DNA of 64,000 nt from Effusibacillus consociatus (GTDB taxonomy: Bacteria; Bacillota; Bacilli; Tumebacillales; Effusibacillaceae): NCBI RefSeq assembly GCF_042652925.1, contig NZ_JBHSHC010000142.1, positions 1-64,000 of the forward strand, written 5' to 3'. Below are positions 16,612 to 23,899 of the stretch, one piece after another (position 1 is the stretch's first letter; each line of letters opens with the position of its first letter). Position numbers and translations under genes: made by a program. The notes under the pieces are model-generated. The model was not told the origin of the DNA. It saw nothing but the letters and a program-made list of their open reading frames with translations, and made no database searches.

Positions 16612-16992
16612 ATGCAGCAGAGGGAATTTTATCGTCTGAATATCACCGCTTTTTGTTCGCTTCGTTTGCGTAAATTGGGGGCGAAGCAGCTGCCTTTCGG
16701 GGATGAGTTCGAGGTGGAAATTCAAAATATTTCGGGTGGCGGGCTTTGCTTCCTGACGGATCGCGATTTGCCCATCAGCGAAGTTTTGGTATGGCAATTT
16801 CAGATTGATATTCCGAATCATGAAATCAACGTTTACGGTCAACTAGTTTGGAAACAAGCAGAAACGGAAGAGATGTTTCTGTATGGAGTAAAATTCCTTT
16901 TCTTCAAAGAAGATGAGCAAAGGAATCTGATCTCAAAAATTAATACTCTCCAAATACGTCGTAAGCAAGCGGAAAAGTACGCAGCATGGTAA
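16612..16992 (+). CDS. PilZ-domain protein (c-di-GMP receptor candidate)
   Basis: A 126-aa stand-alone PilZ domain. Both c-di-GMP-binding motifs are intact: RxxxR (REFYR, residues 4-8) and NxSxxG (NISGGG, about 38-43). The rest is beta-barrel plus a C-terminal helix ending KINTLQIRRKQAEKYAAW. I start at ATG 16612, behind GGGGAGG; an upstream in-frame TTG at 16450 lies inside the leuA terminator and is not credible. It stands between two terminated units, so the target process (motility, matrix, other) is not indicated by neighbours. Confidence 0.85.
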   Translation: MQQREFYRLNITAFCSLRLRKLGAKQLPFGDEFEVEIQNISGGGLCFLTDRDLPISEVLVWQFQIDIPNHEINVYGQLVWKQAETEEMFLYGVKFLFFKEDEQRNLISKINTLQIRRKQAEKYAAW

Positions 16993-17074
16993 TCGAAATA
17001 TTTTCCTGAAAAATCCTGCAAATTAATTTTTAATAATTGCGGGATTTTTGATTTTTTTGTTTCATTTTTTTGTA

Positions 17075-17104
17075 TTGACTTTATCTTTCTGGGTACGATA
17101 TACT
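17075..17104 (+). promoter_or_regulatory. Sigma-A promoter for metNIQ
   Basis: TTGACT (17075-17080) and TATACT (17099-17104) with an 18-bp spacer; the predicted start is about 45 nt ahead of the S-box aptamer. The stretch between the PilZ gene and here (16993-17074) is AT-rich with nothing else recognisable. Confidence 0.65.
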
Positions 17105-17154
17105 CGTTCTTGTATTTTTAAAATGATAAATTGAATACAAATGATTTGGAAATT

Positions 17155-17272
17155 CTTCTTATCAAGAGAGGCGGAGGGACAGGCCCAATGAAGCCCGGCA
17201 ACCGGCTCATCCTAATGATGGGTGTCGCGGTGCCAATTCCTACAAGATCGTTTGATCTTGACAGATGAGGAG
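17155..17272 (+). promoter_or_regulatory. SAM-I riboswitch (S-box)
   Basis: Classic S-box: ATCAAGAGAGGCGGAGGGAC, GGCCCAATGAAGCCCGGCAACC, the variable P3/P4 arms with GGTGCCAATTCC, and the closing GATGAGGAG. P1 pairs CTTCTTATC (17155-17163) with GATGAGGAG (17264-17272). SAM binding stabilises the aptamer and lets the terminator form, shutting off the methionine transporter. Confidence 0.97.
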
Positions 17273-17288
17273 GGGCGCTGGATACAAC

Positions 17289-17321
17289 AACCCTTTTTCA
17301 TTCTGTGAAAAGGGTTTTTTT
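17289..17321 (+). terminator. S-box terminator
   Basis: AACCCTTTT pairs with AAAAGGGTT (to 17316) and runs into T. It is the off-state hairpin of the SAM-I riboswitch, 21 nt before the metN ATG. Confidence 0.92.
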
Positions 17322-17341
17322 ATTGAACGGAGGTGAAACGG

Positions 17342-18355
17342 ATGATTCTGCTGCAAAATCTTTATAAAGATTATCAGGTGAATGGGAAACTGGTTCCTGC
17401 TTTGCGCGGAATCGATCTTTCGATAGAAAAGGGAGAAATTTTCGGTGTGATCGGCCATTCCGGGGCGGGAAAGAGTACACTGATTCGCTGTATCAATCTG
17501 TTGGAGCGTCCGACTTCCGGGAGCGTAGTCGTGGATGGTGTGGATCTGACGGCTTTGGAAGATCGGAAGCTGCAGGAACAGCGCCGACAAATCGGCATGA
17601 TTTTTCAACATTTTAACCTGCTTTCATCTGCCACTGTCGCGGAGAATGTGGCGTTCCCGTTGAAACTTGCCAAACGGCCCAAGGCGGAGATCGAGCGCAA
17701 GGTATCGGAGCTGCTGTCTCTGGTCGGTTTGGAAGGACATCGGAACAAATATCCGGCTCAATTGTCCGGAGGGCAAAAACAGCGTGTCGGAATTGCGAGA
17801 GCATTGGCAAACGATCCTAAGGTGCTGCTGTGTGATGAAGCGACATCTGCGCTTGATCCGCAAATAACCAACTCGATTCTTGCCTTGCTGCGAGATATTA
17901 ACAGGAAACTCGGCATCACTATTGTATTGATCACACACGAAATGCATGTGATCCGTTCGATTTGTGACGGGGTCGGAGTGATTGACGGAGGGAGAATTGT
18001 TGAGTCAGGAAAGGTCGTCGATGTATTTTTGAAACCTCAGCACCCGACAACGCGGGAATTTGTCGAGCAAGTGGCTGACTCGGTGGAACTGAGAGAAACG
18101 GTGGCACACGAAAAATCTTCCGGTGACCGAATCATTGTCCGCATCACTTTCCTGGGCGAGCAGACTTACCGGCCGATTTTATTCCAAACCATGATGGAAA
18201 CCGGTACTTCGTTCAATATCCTGCAAGGTACGATTTCCCGGATGAAAGATACACCCTACGGTCAACTGGTCGTGGAATTGGATGGCGACGCCCAACAAGT
18301 CAATTCGACCATTGAAGCATTGCGCCTGCGTGGGCTTGATGTGGAGGTGATCTAG
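17342..18355 (+). CDS. metN: Methionine ABC transporter, ATP-binding protein
   Basis: MetN (337 aa) powers import of D/L-methionine. Walker A GHSGAGKST (about 37-45), signature LSGGQKQRVGIARAL (about 141-155), Walker B VLLCDEATSALDP (about 161-173), the H-loop TIVLITHEMH, and a C-terminal NIL domain (about 255-335) that senses methionine in this family. The ATG at 17342 has GGAGG (17329-17333) 8 nt upstream; the in-frame GTG at 17333 would overlap it. First gene of S-box-controlled metNIQ. Confidence 0.97.
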   Translation: MILLQNLYKDYQVNGKLVPALRGIDLSIEKGEIFGVIGHSGAGKSTLIRCINLLERPTSGSVVVDGVDLTALEDRKLQEQRRQIGMIFQHFNLLSSATVAENVAFPLKLAKRPKAEIERKVSELLSLVGLEGHRNKYPAQLSGGQKQRVGIARALANDPKVLLCDEATSALDPQITNSILALLRDINRKLGITIVLITHEMHVIRSICDGVGVIDGGRIVESGKVVDVFLKPQHPTTREFVEQVADSVELRETVAHEKSSGDRIIVRITFLGEQTYRPILFQTMMETGTSFNILQGTISRMKDTPYGQLVVELDGDAQQVNSTIEALRLRGLDVEVI

Positions 18356-19021
18356 TTGGAATTGACATTCGAAAATTTGGATTGGGCAGAGATTGGACAG
18401 GCAACCATCGATACGTTGATTATGCTGGGGCTCTCGGGATTCTTTACCGTTTTGATCGGGTTGCCGCTGGGAGTGTTCTTATTTTTAACTTCACGAGGAC
18501 AGCTGCTTGAAAATCGGGTATTCTATTCAGTTACATCTTTTGTTGTAAATATCCTGCGATCGGTGCCGTTTATTATCCTGATGATCCTGCTAATCCCGTT
18601 CACCAAGCTGGTTGTAGGGACTTCAATCGGCGTGGAGGGTTCCATTCCGCCGCTTGTGATTGGCGCGGCCCCGTTTTTTGCCCGGTTGGTGGAAACTTCC
18701 CTGCGTGAAGTGGATCGCGGAGTCATTGAAGCGGCCCAATCAATGGGAGCCTCAAACTGGCACATTATTTGGAAAGTGCTGCTGCCTGAATCCCGCCCGG
18801 GCCTTATCGCGGGAATCACGATCACTACGGTGGCACTTGTCTCCTACACAGCCATGTCAGGGGTAATTGGTGGCGGAGGACTGGGAGATTTGGCCATTCG
18901 TTACGGATATCAACGCTTCCAGACAGATGTCATGATTGTCACGGTTCTGATCCTGCTTGTGTTGGTTCAGATCCTCCAAACATTCGGAGACAGATTGGTT
19001 CTTCGCTTCAGCAGAAAATAA
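18356..19021 (+). CDS. metI: Methionine ABC transporter, permease
   Basis: MetI (221 aa) is the integral membrane subunit with about five transmembrane segments. The EAA coupling-loop signature lies around EVDRGVIEAAQSMGASNWHI (about 118-137). It begins with TTG directly after the metN stop; GGAGGTG overlaps the metN end 7 nt upstream. Confidence 0.95.
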   Translation: MELTFENLDWAEIGQATIDTLIMLGLSGFFTVLIGLPLGVFLFLTSRGQLLENRVFYSVTSFVVNILRSVPFIILMILLIPFTKLVVGTSIGVEGSIPPLVIGAAPFFARLVETSLREVDRGVIEAAQSMGASNWHIIWKVLLPESRPGLIAGITITTVALVSYTAMSGVIGGGGLGDLAIRYGYQRFQTDVMIVTVLILLVLVQILQTFGDRLVLRFSRK

Positions 19022-19095
19022 TCGCAGGCAAGGTCGCAAAACGATCTTTCCATAGAGAAAAAATGAATCGCAAAAATTGAAAGGGGAAACTGGAA

Positions 19096-19923
19096 ATGAA
19101 AAAATGGCTTGTTCCTGTAGTATCACTTACGCTTGCATTCTCGTTGGCAGCGTGCGGCAAGAAAGAAACTGCACCGGCTCCTTCCGCCGGCGGCGAAAAC
19201 AAAGAAGTTACTTTGAAGGTAGGAGCTACCGCAGTTCCTCATGCGGAAATTCTGAAGTTTGTCCAACCGAAACTGAAAGAACAAGGTGTGAACCTGGAAA
19301 TTAAAGAATTCAACGATTATGTACAACCGAATGTACAAGTATTCGAAAAACAATTGGATGCAAACTTCTTCCAGCACGTTCCTTACCTCGAACAGGAAAA
19401 CAAAGACCGCAAAATGAACCTTGTAAAAGTCACAGGGGTTCATATTGAGCCGTTCGGCGCATACTCAAAGAAAATCAAGAAAATCGATGATTTGAAAGAG
19501 GGCGCAACAGTAGCGATTCCAAACGATGCCACTAACGGGGGCCGTGCGCTTGCGTTGCTTGAGAAGAGCGGTGTAATCAAGCTGAAAGACGGAGTTGGCA
19601 TTGCAGGAACTGTGAAAGACATCGTAGAAAACAAGAAAAACGTAAAGATTAAAGAACTGGAAGCTGCTATGCTGCCGAGGGTGCTCGGGGAAGTGGATCT
19701 TGCGTTGATTAACACCAACTACGCTCTTCAGGCACAACTCGTTCCGACCAAAGATGCGCTCGTGATTGAAGATAAGCAGTCGCCGTATGTGAACATTTTG
19801 GTTGCCCGTCCTGACAACAAAGATTCGGCCGCAATGAAAAAGCTTGCAGCCGCTTTAAACACTTCGGAAGTGAAGAAATTCATTGAAGACAAGTATCAGG
19901 GTGCGGTCGTACCGGCGTTTTAA
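19096..19923 (+). CDS. metQ: Methionine-binding lipoprotein
   Basis: MetQ (275 aa) is the extracytoplasmic receptor of the transporter. A lipoprotein signal peptide ends in LAAC with the lipidated Cys20, followed by a charged linker. The NlpA/MetQ fold follows, with KVGATAVPHAEILK, FNDYVQPN, NFFQHVPYLEQ and IPNDATNGGRAL. It is third in metNIQ, and a terminator follows. NlpA-family members can bind other ligands, but the S-box and gene order make methionine firm. Confidence 0.96.
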   Translation: MKKWLVPVVSLTLAFSLAACGKKETAPAPSAGGENKEVTLKVGATAVPHAEILKFVQPKLKEQGVNLEIKEFNDYVQPNVQVFEKQLDANFFQHVPYLEQENKDRKMNLVKVTGVHIEPFGAYSKKIKKIDDLKEGATVAIPNDATNGGRALALLEKSGVIKLKDGVGIAGTVKDIVENKKNVKIKELEAAMLPRVLGEVDLALINTNYALQAQLVPTKDALVIEDKQSPYVNILVARPDNKDSAAMKKLAAALNTSEVKKFIEDKYQGAVVPAF

Positions 19924-19946
19924 TTAAATAGTGCGTTTAAACGATT

Positions 19947-19973
19947 GGGACTGTTTTTCGCAGTCCCTTTTTT
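19947..19973 (+). terminator. metNIQ terminator
   Basis: GGGACTG (19947-19953) pairs with CAGTCCC (19961-19967), followed by six T. Confidence 0.92.
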
Positions 19974-19999
19974 GATGGACTTGAATCAGTTCGTCGAAC

Positions 20000-20590
20000 T
20001 CAGGATTCAAGGGATTTGTCACTGAAATCACCGCCTCCCCCTTCTGCCAGTTTTGTTACCTTTACTTTTAATTCCAGCTTGGCTCTGTGAATTCGTGATT
20101 TTACTGCCCACGGGGAAGTCTCCAGGGCTTCTGCAATTTCTTCATCCTTTAGGCCAAGATGATACTTTAGCATAAGTACCTGCTTGTATTCGGGCCTCAA
20201 TTCAGAGATGCACTGCCTGAGCATATCGGTCACGAATCTTGCTTCCACAATCTCCTCCACAGGAGAACCAAAATCAGGGATTGAATTCTCATTCTCTATA
20301 AAGGCGTCATCAATTGCCAAATCGTTTCGTTTTTTTGCCTTTCGGAGGAAGTCCAAAGCGGTTTTGGATGCAATCGCCCCCAACCAGGCACCCATTTTTT
20401 CTCCGTCTTTCAGAGTATGCATCTGTTTGAAAGCCTTAATAAACGTTTCCTGCACAATATCTTGGGCGAGATGAGGGTCTCGTGTCATGAAGTGGGCGGT
20501 TGTGTAGACGCGGGGGTAAAACATTTCAAATAACACTCGTTCAGACTCTCTATCTTGTTTCATTAGCTTGCTTAACAACCATTGTGCCAT
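20000..20590 (-). CDS. ECF-type RNA polymerase sigma factor
   Basis: A 196-aa sigma-70-family factor. Region 2 covers about 20-90 (FEMFYPRVYTTAHFMTRD, DIVQETFIKAFKQ, GAWLGAIASKTALDFLRK). Region 4 is about 125-180 with LRPEYKQVLMLKYHLGLKDE and the helix-turn-helix EEIAEALETSPWAVKSRIHR. The start has GAGGGGGAATGG upstream. ECF sigmas usually sit beside a membrane anti-sigma; none is present here (downstream is convergent metQ, upstream are crcB genes), so its control and regulon are unknown. Confidence 0.88.
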   Translation of the reverse strand: MAQWLLSKLMKQDRESERVLFEMFYPRVYTTAHFMTRDPHLAQDIVQETFIKAFKQMHTLKDGEKMGAWLGAIASKTALDFLRKAKKRNDLAIDDAFIENENSIPDFGSPVEEIVEARFVTDMLRQCISELRPEYKQVLMLKYHLGLKDEEIAEALETSPWAVKSRIHRAKLELKVKVTKLAEGGGGDFSDKSLES

Positions 20591-20732
20591 GTTCCATTCC
20601 CCCTCCCTTGTTGCCCCTGTCTATCAGAGGTATAAGGGATCTTCCGTAATTTGGATAATATCTAATGGTATTCGATGGGGGGACGGAAAATCCTTTACCG
20701 ATTTCCATAATGGTTAAAAACTGGGATCCGCT

Positions 20733-21074
20733 TCATATATAAAGGCCCAGCCAGCATGCAACAAAGCCGGTCGCCACCGATGCAAGCACGTAAGATAGAC
20801 CGCGTTCCCATTCTTTTGCCTGTAACATTTGAACCGTCTCATAGCCGAAAGTGGAAAAAGTGGTGAAAGCCCCAAGGAATCCGGTCCCCAGGAGTGACCA
20901 CACGGAGGGGGCAGTCTGAAGATTTGCAAGAACCCCCATTAGGAAGGAGCCCGATGCGTTAACAAAAAAAGTGCCGATAGGCCAACGTATGGGCAGCTGT
21001 TTCATCAGCCAGATTCCGGCTTGCCATCTTACAATCGCTCCGAATGCTCCTCCGATTGCCACTAAGCTCCACAT
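20733..21074 (-). CDS. crcB: Fluoride channel subunit CrcB (second copy)
   Basis: A 113-aa Fluc/CrcB protein with four transmembrane segments. Family marks: GGAFGAIVRW near the start, GTFFVNASGSFLMG (about 38-51) and GFLGAFTTFSTFGYE (about 69-83). Dimers of this family export fluoride. I start at ATG 21074 behind GGGAGG; an ATG at 21113 overlaps the previous stop (TAATG) and would add 13 residues. It pairs with the gene just upstream, probably as a heterodimer, as usual in Firmicutes with two copies. Confidence 0.92.
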   Translation of the reverse strand: MWSLVAIGGAFGAIVRWQAGIWLMKQLPIRWPIGTFFVNASGSFLMGVLANLQTAPSVWSLLGTGFLGAFTTFSTFGYETVQMLQAKEWERGLSYVLASVATGFVACWLGLYI

Positions 21075-21112
21075 TTTCAGAACCTCCCGATTAAGAATAC
21101 ATCGAATCTTCA

Positions 21113-21532
21113 TTAGCTTGGGGACCGGTTGCCTTTATCCGCCTCCTCGTTTGGCATTCGCCCGGACAGTTTGCGGGCAAGTACGGTCGCGGAATAGCAT
21201 GCGGCAAGTCCTGCAGCCAAACTTGTTAGAACATACAAAAACCCGACAAGAACATGCCCGCCGTTCAGAAGAGTGAGAACCTCCAAAGAAAATGTGGAGA
21301 AAGTGGTAAAGCCGCCCAGCAACCCGGTGGCCAATCCCAGGCGAAGGGCGGCAGGGATTGTTCTATGTTCCGCCATTTGGTAGAAAAAACCGATGATGAA
21401 ACAACCGGTTAGATTTGCTGCAAAAGTCGGCCACGGGAAGAGTGAGTCCGGCGGAGCCGGAAGAAACAGGGAGAGTGCATGGCGGCCCAAGGCCCCAATT
21501 GCGCCTCCGACAGCCACCGATAACAGATTCAT
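21113..21532 (-). CDS. crcB: Fluoride channel subunit CrcB (first copy)
   Basis: A 139-aa Fluc/CrcB protein, with GGAIGALGRHALSL, FAANLTGCFIIGFF and GLLGGFTTFSTFSLE as family signatures and four membrane segments; the tail KLSGRMPNEEADKGNRSPS is longer than usual. It is the promoter-proximal gene of the pair. The promoter lies close upstream (TATAAT near 21575), leaving a leader of only about 35 nt, so there is no room for a fluoride riboswitch. Confidence 0.92.
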   Translation of the reverse strand: MNLLSVAVGGAIGALGRHALSLFLPAPPDSLFPWPTFAANLTGCFIIGFFYQMAEHRTIPAALRLGLATGLLGGFTTFSTFSLEVLTLLNGGHVLVGFLYVLTSLAAGLAACYSATVLARKLSGRMPNEEADKGNRSPS

Positions 21533-21574
21533 TTTGCGTAACTCCTTTATAAAGCGGTTCTATTTGTAATTTAT

Positions 21575-21604
21575 TATACCGGGATTCCCGACAGATGCCC
21601 AATT
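21575..21604 (-). promoter_or_regulatory. Sigma-A promoter for the crcB pair
   Basis: On the minus strand TTGGGC and a perfect TATAAT are separated by 18 bases, about 40 bases ahead of the first crcB ATG. Confidence 0.55.
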
Positions 21605-21680
21605 TTTTCATTTTCATGGCAAATGCCCGCCGGGCGCATATACTGCAAGTGATATTTGACTAAAAGGGGAGGACGCCGGG

Positions 21681-22706
21681 TTGAAAGTTCACGTGGTCCA
21701 AAAGGGAGATACATTATGGAAGATTGCCAAAATGCACGGGGTACCCTTAGCCTCTGTTATTGCAGCGAACCCTCAAATTGCCGATCCGGATAAAATTAAT
21801 GTCGGAATGAAAGTAAATGTTCCAACGGAGGGGGAAAACGTTGCAAGTCCAACTCCGGAAGTTACACCTGGTCTAGGTCACGCGGGGACACTGCCGGGTG
21901 CCGAGATGCCATTCGAACCAATTCCAATGCCGGAGGGGATGAACATGACCAAATATGTGGTCCAAAGCGGAGATACGCTGTGGAAGATCGCAAAGAAAAC
22001 AGGCCATTCTCTTGCCAGTATTATTGCGGCCAACCCGCAAATCCCGAATCCCGATATGATCATGCCGGGACAAGTAATTAATATTCCGACCCATCATCAT
22101 GGCGATATGACTGGAATGCCGGTGGGACCCGGGCTGAGTCCAAAAGAAATGATGACGATGCCAAAGGCAAAGATGACAGAAATAAAACCTATCAAAGCCG
22201 CACCAGTGCCGCCTGTACCTATGCCGCCTGCACCTATGATCCCGCCCGCCCCGATTCATCATGAAATCGATGTGACGATGCTTCACTATCATCCGCAATA
22301 CCATGTAGAATTGAAGCCATATGCCAAAAAACATCACGTCACCAAGCCGATTCCTATGCCGGCACCTAAGCCCGCCCCGGTTCCAACGACCGCACCTGTA
22401 TTTTTTCCGCCACCTGTGTACGGTCCGTGCCCGCCGGGAACCTATCCGGCGATAATGGATGAGTGGGGAAATCTATATCCTTATCCGGTGTTTCCCCACA
22501 TAATGCCTTATATGATGCCCCCCTATATGTTCCCCCCGATGCCAGTACCGGCTCCCGGGATGGGTATGGCGCCGAGCGGACTGCCAAGCGGACTGGGGCC
22601 AAGTGGTTTTTCCCCACAATCTGCACAAGATTGGCAGAAAATGTTCCCCTCCACACCGAAGATGACCCGTGGAGAAGAGGGAGCCGAAGAACCATCGGAA
22701 GAGTGA
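21681..22706 (+). CDS. Double-LysM, Pro/Met-rich protein (spore-coat SafA-like)
   Basis: A 341-aa protein with two LysM domains (about 2-46 and 91-136; both contain GDTLWKIAK and ASVIAANPQI), each binding peptidoglycan-like glycans. A long low-complexity region rich in Pro, Met, His and Tyr follows (for example PPVPMPPAPMIPPAPIHH; PHIMPYMMPPYMFPPMP), with an acidic tail. There is no signal peptide. This layout matches SafA-type coat morphogenetic proteins placed on the forespore cortex. The TTG start follows GGGGAGGA. CATATACT at 21637-21644 fits a sigma-E/K -10 (CATANNNT), without a clear -35. SafA is the best guess; other LysM coat proteins remain possible. Confidence 0.75.
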   Translation: MKVHVVQKGDTLWKIAKMHGVPLASVIAANPQIADPDKINVGMKVNVPTEGENVASPTPEVTPGLGHAGTLPGAEMPFEPIPMPEGMNMTKYVVQSGDTLWKIAKKTGHSLASIIAANPQIPNPDMIMPGQVINIPTHHHGDMTGMPVGPGLSPKEMMTMPKAKMTEIKPIKAAPVPPVPMPPAPMIPPAPIHHEIDVTMLHYHPQYHVELKPYAKKHHVTKPIPMPAPKPAPVPTTAPVFFPPPVYGPCPPGTYPAIMDEWGNLYPYPVFPHIMPYMMPPYMFPPMPVPAPGMGMAPSGLPSGLGPSGFSPQSAQDWQKMFPSTPKMTRGEEGAEEPSEE

Positions 22707-22727
22707 AAATACAAAGAAAGCACCCCA

Positions 22728-22765
22728 ACACCGAAAGACAAGAATGTTCTTTCGGTGTATTTTTA
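22728..22765 (+). terminator. Terminator after the LysM gene
   Basis: A perfect 11-bp stem ACACCGAAAGA (22728-22738) / TCTTTCGGTGT (22748-22758) is followed by ATTTTTATT. Confidence 0.9.
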
Positions 22766-22865
22766 TTCAATTCTTGTTTTTCCGGAGAGGAGAGGTATAC
22801 TGAAAAGGAAAAGAATTTCTGTCATGTCAGGATTGATTACATACGTGTAAGGAGATGCTGCAAGC

Positions 22866-23795
22866 ATGGAGACGAGAAAAGTGGTGAACGTAATCAGCGG
22901 GGTCAACAGCCCCAGCTATGGACTTGTACAGAGTGAGGAAAACGGCACATTGGTGTGCACATTGTCGGGTGCCCATTTTTCCAAAGGGAGTGTTAGGGTT
23001 CCACTGGAAAATGTGCGATGGATGGAAGACGTTCGGGAGGGTGTCGCGCAGTATACGATCGACAATTTGGTTTGGTGGATTCGTGAGCGAATTCATGAAG
23101 CGAATGCAAAAGGTGTTATCGTAGGAGTGTCGGGTGGAATTGACAGCGCGGTTGTATCGGCCCTCTGCAAAAAGGCGTTTCCAGAGCAGTCGTTAGGATT
23201 AATCATGCCTTGTAACAGCATTCCGGAGGACCGTCAGTTCGCAGAAATGGTGTGTACTGCAATTGGACTGGATTTTAAAGTGATGGACTTGTCGGAAACT
23301 TACAATGTAATGATCAAAACCGCTCAGTCCAGTGGTTTGGTGGGAACCGAATCCCATCCTCTCGTAGGTGGGAATTTGAAAGCCCGTCTGCGTATGTCCA
23401 CTTTATATTTGGCTGCGCAGGAGCGTGGGTATTTGGTGGTTGGAACCGATAACGCACCTGAGAGTGTAACCGGGTATTTTACCAAGTACGGTGACGGAGG
23501 GGTGGATATTCTGCCGATCAGTTCTCTCTTGAAGAGGCAGGTTCGGGAGATGGCACGCTATCTCCATATTCCGGAGCCGGTGATTAAGAAGCCCCCCTCG
23601 GCCGGTCTTTATGAGGGGCAAACGGATGAGTCGGAAATGGGACTCCGCTACGATGATATTGATGATTATATAGCCGGGTTGGAAATACCGGAGGATGTGA
23701 AGCAAAAGATTCAACTGATGGAAGCGAGAAGCCAGCACAAGCGCGAACTTCCGCCGTCCGCTCCAAAAGAAATGAATGCCTTGTTTGTGAAATAA
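22866..23795 (+). CDS. nadE: NH3-dependent NAD+ synthetase with N-terminal extension
   Basis: NadE amidates nicotinic acid adenine dinucleotide to NAD+. The synthetase domain starts near residue 57 (VAQYTIDNLVWWIRE); the PP-loop SGGIDSA is at about 89-95; GTDNAPESVTGYFTKYGDGG and KKPPSAGLYEGQTDE are family blocks. There is no glutaminase domain, so ammonia is the donor. The 309-aa frame has about 50 extra residues (GVNSPSYGLVQSEENGTL and on) compared with usual roughly 245-275-aa forms. The start is uncertain: GGAG lies 12 nt before ATG 22866, and an ATG at 23022 lacks a Shine-Dalgarno, so I keep the long form. Confidence 0.92.
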   Translation: METRKVVNVISGVNSPSYGLVQSEENGTLVCTLSGAHFSKGSVRVPLENVRWMEDVREGVAQYTIDNLVWWIRERIHEANAKGVIVGVSGGIDSAVVSALCKKAFPEQSLGLIMPCNSIPEDRQFAEMVCTAIGLDFKVMDLSETYNVMIKTAQSSGLVGTESHPLVGGNLKARLRMSTLYLAAQERGYLVVGTDNAPESVTGYFTKYGDGGVDILPISSLLKRQVREMARYLHIPEPVIKKPPSAGLYEGQTDESEMGLRYDDIDDYIAGLEIPEDVKQKIQLMEARSQHKRELPPSAPKEMNALFVK

Positions 23796-23797
23796 GC

Positions 23798-23832
23798 AAA
23801 AAGGATGCCCTGGGTCAAGGGCATCCTTTTTT
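23798..23832 (+). terminator. nadE terminator
   Basis: AAAGGATGCCCT pairs with AGGGCATCCTTT around GGGTCA, followed by a T tract. Confidence 0.93.
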
Positions 23833-23853
23833 ATTAAATTTATAGGCAATGCA

Positions 23854-23860
23854 CATACTA
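23854..23860 (+). promoter_or_regulatory. Sigma-G-like -10 element before gerA
   Basis: CATACTA fits the forespore sigma-G -10 consensus (CATNMTA) and lies 40 bases before the gerA start. GerA-type operons are normally sigma-G dependent. I cannot find a convincing -35 at the usual spacing, so this is tentative. Confidence 0.3.
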
Positions 23861-23899
23861 CAAAAAAGCAATAGTTTTCCAAACAAAGGATGATTTGGC

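Noticed and set aside
21637..21644. Confident sigma-E/K promoter for the LysM gene
   Set aside because: CATATACT fits a -10, but no -35 of either type stands at the correct distance, so I mention it only with the gene.
21533..21680. Fluoride riboswitch ahead of the crcB pair
   Set aside because: The predicted TATAAT leaves only about 35 nt of leader, and none of the crcB-motif sequence blocks is present.
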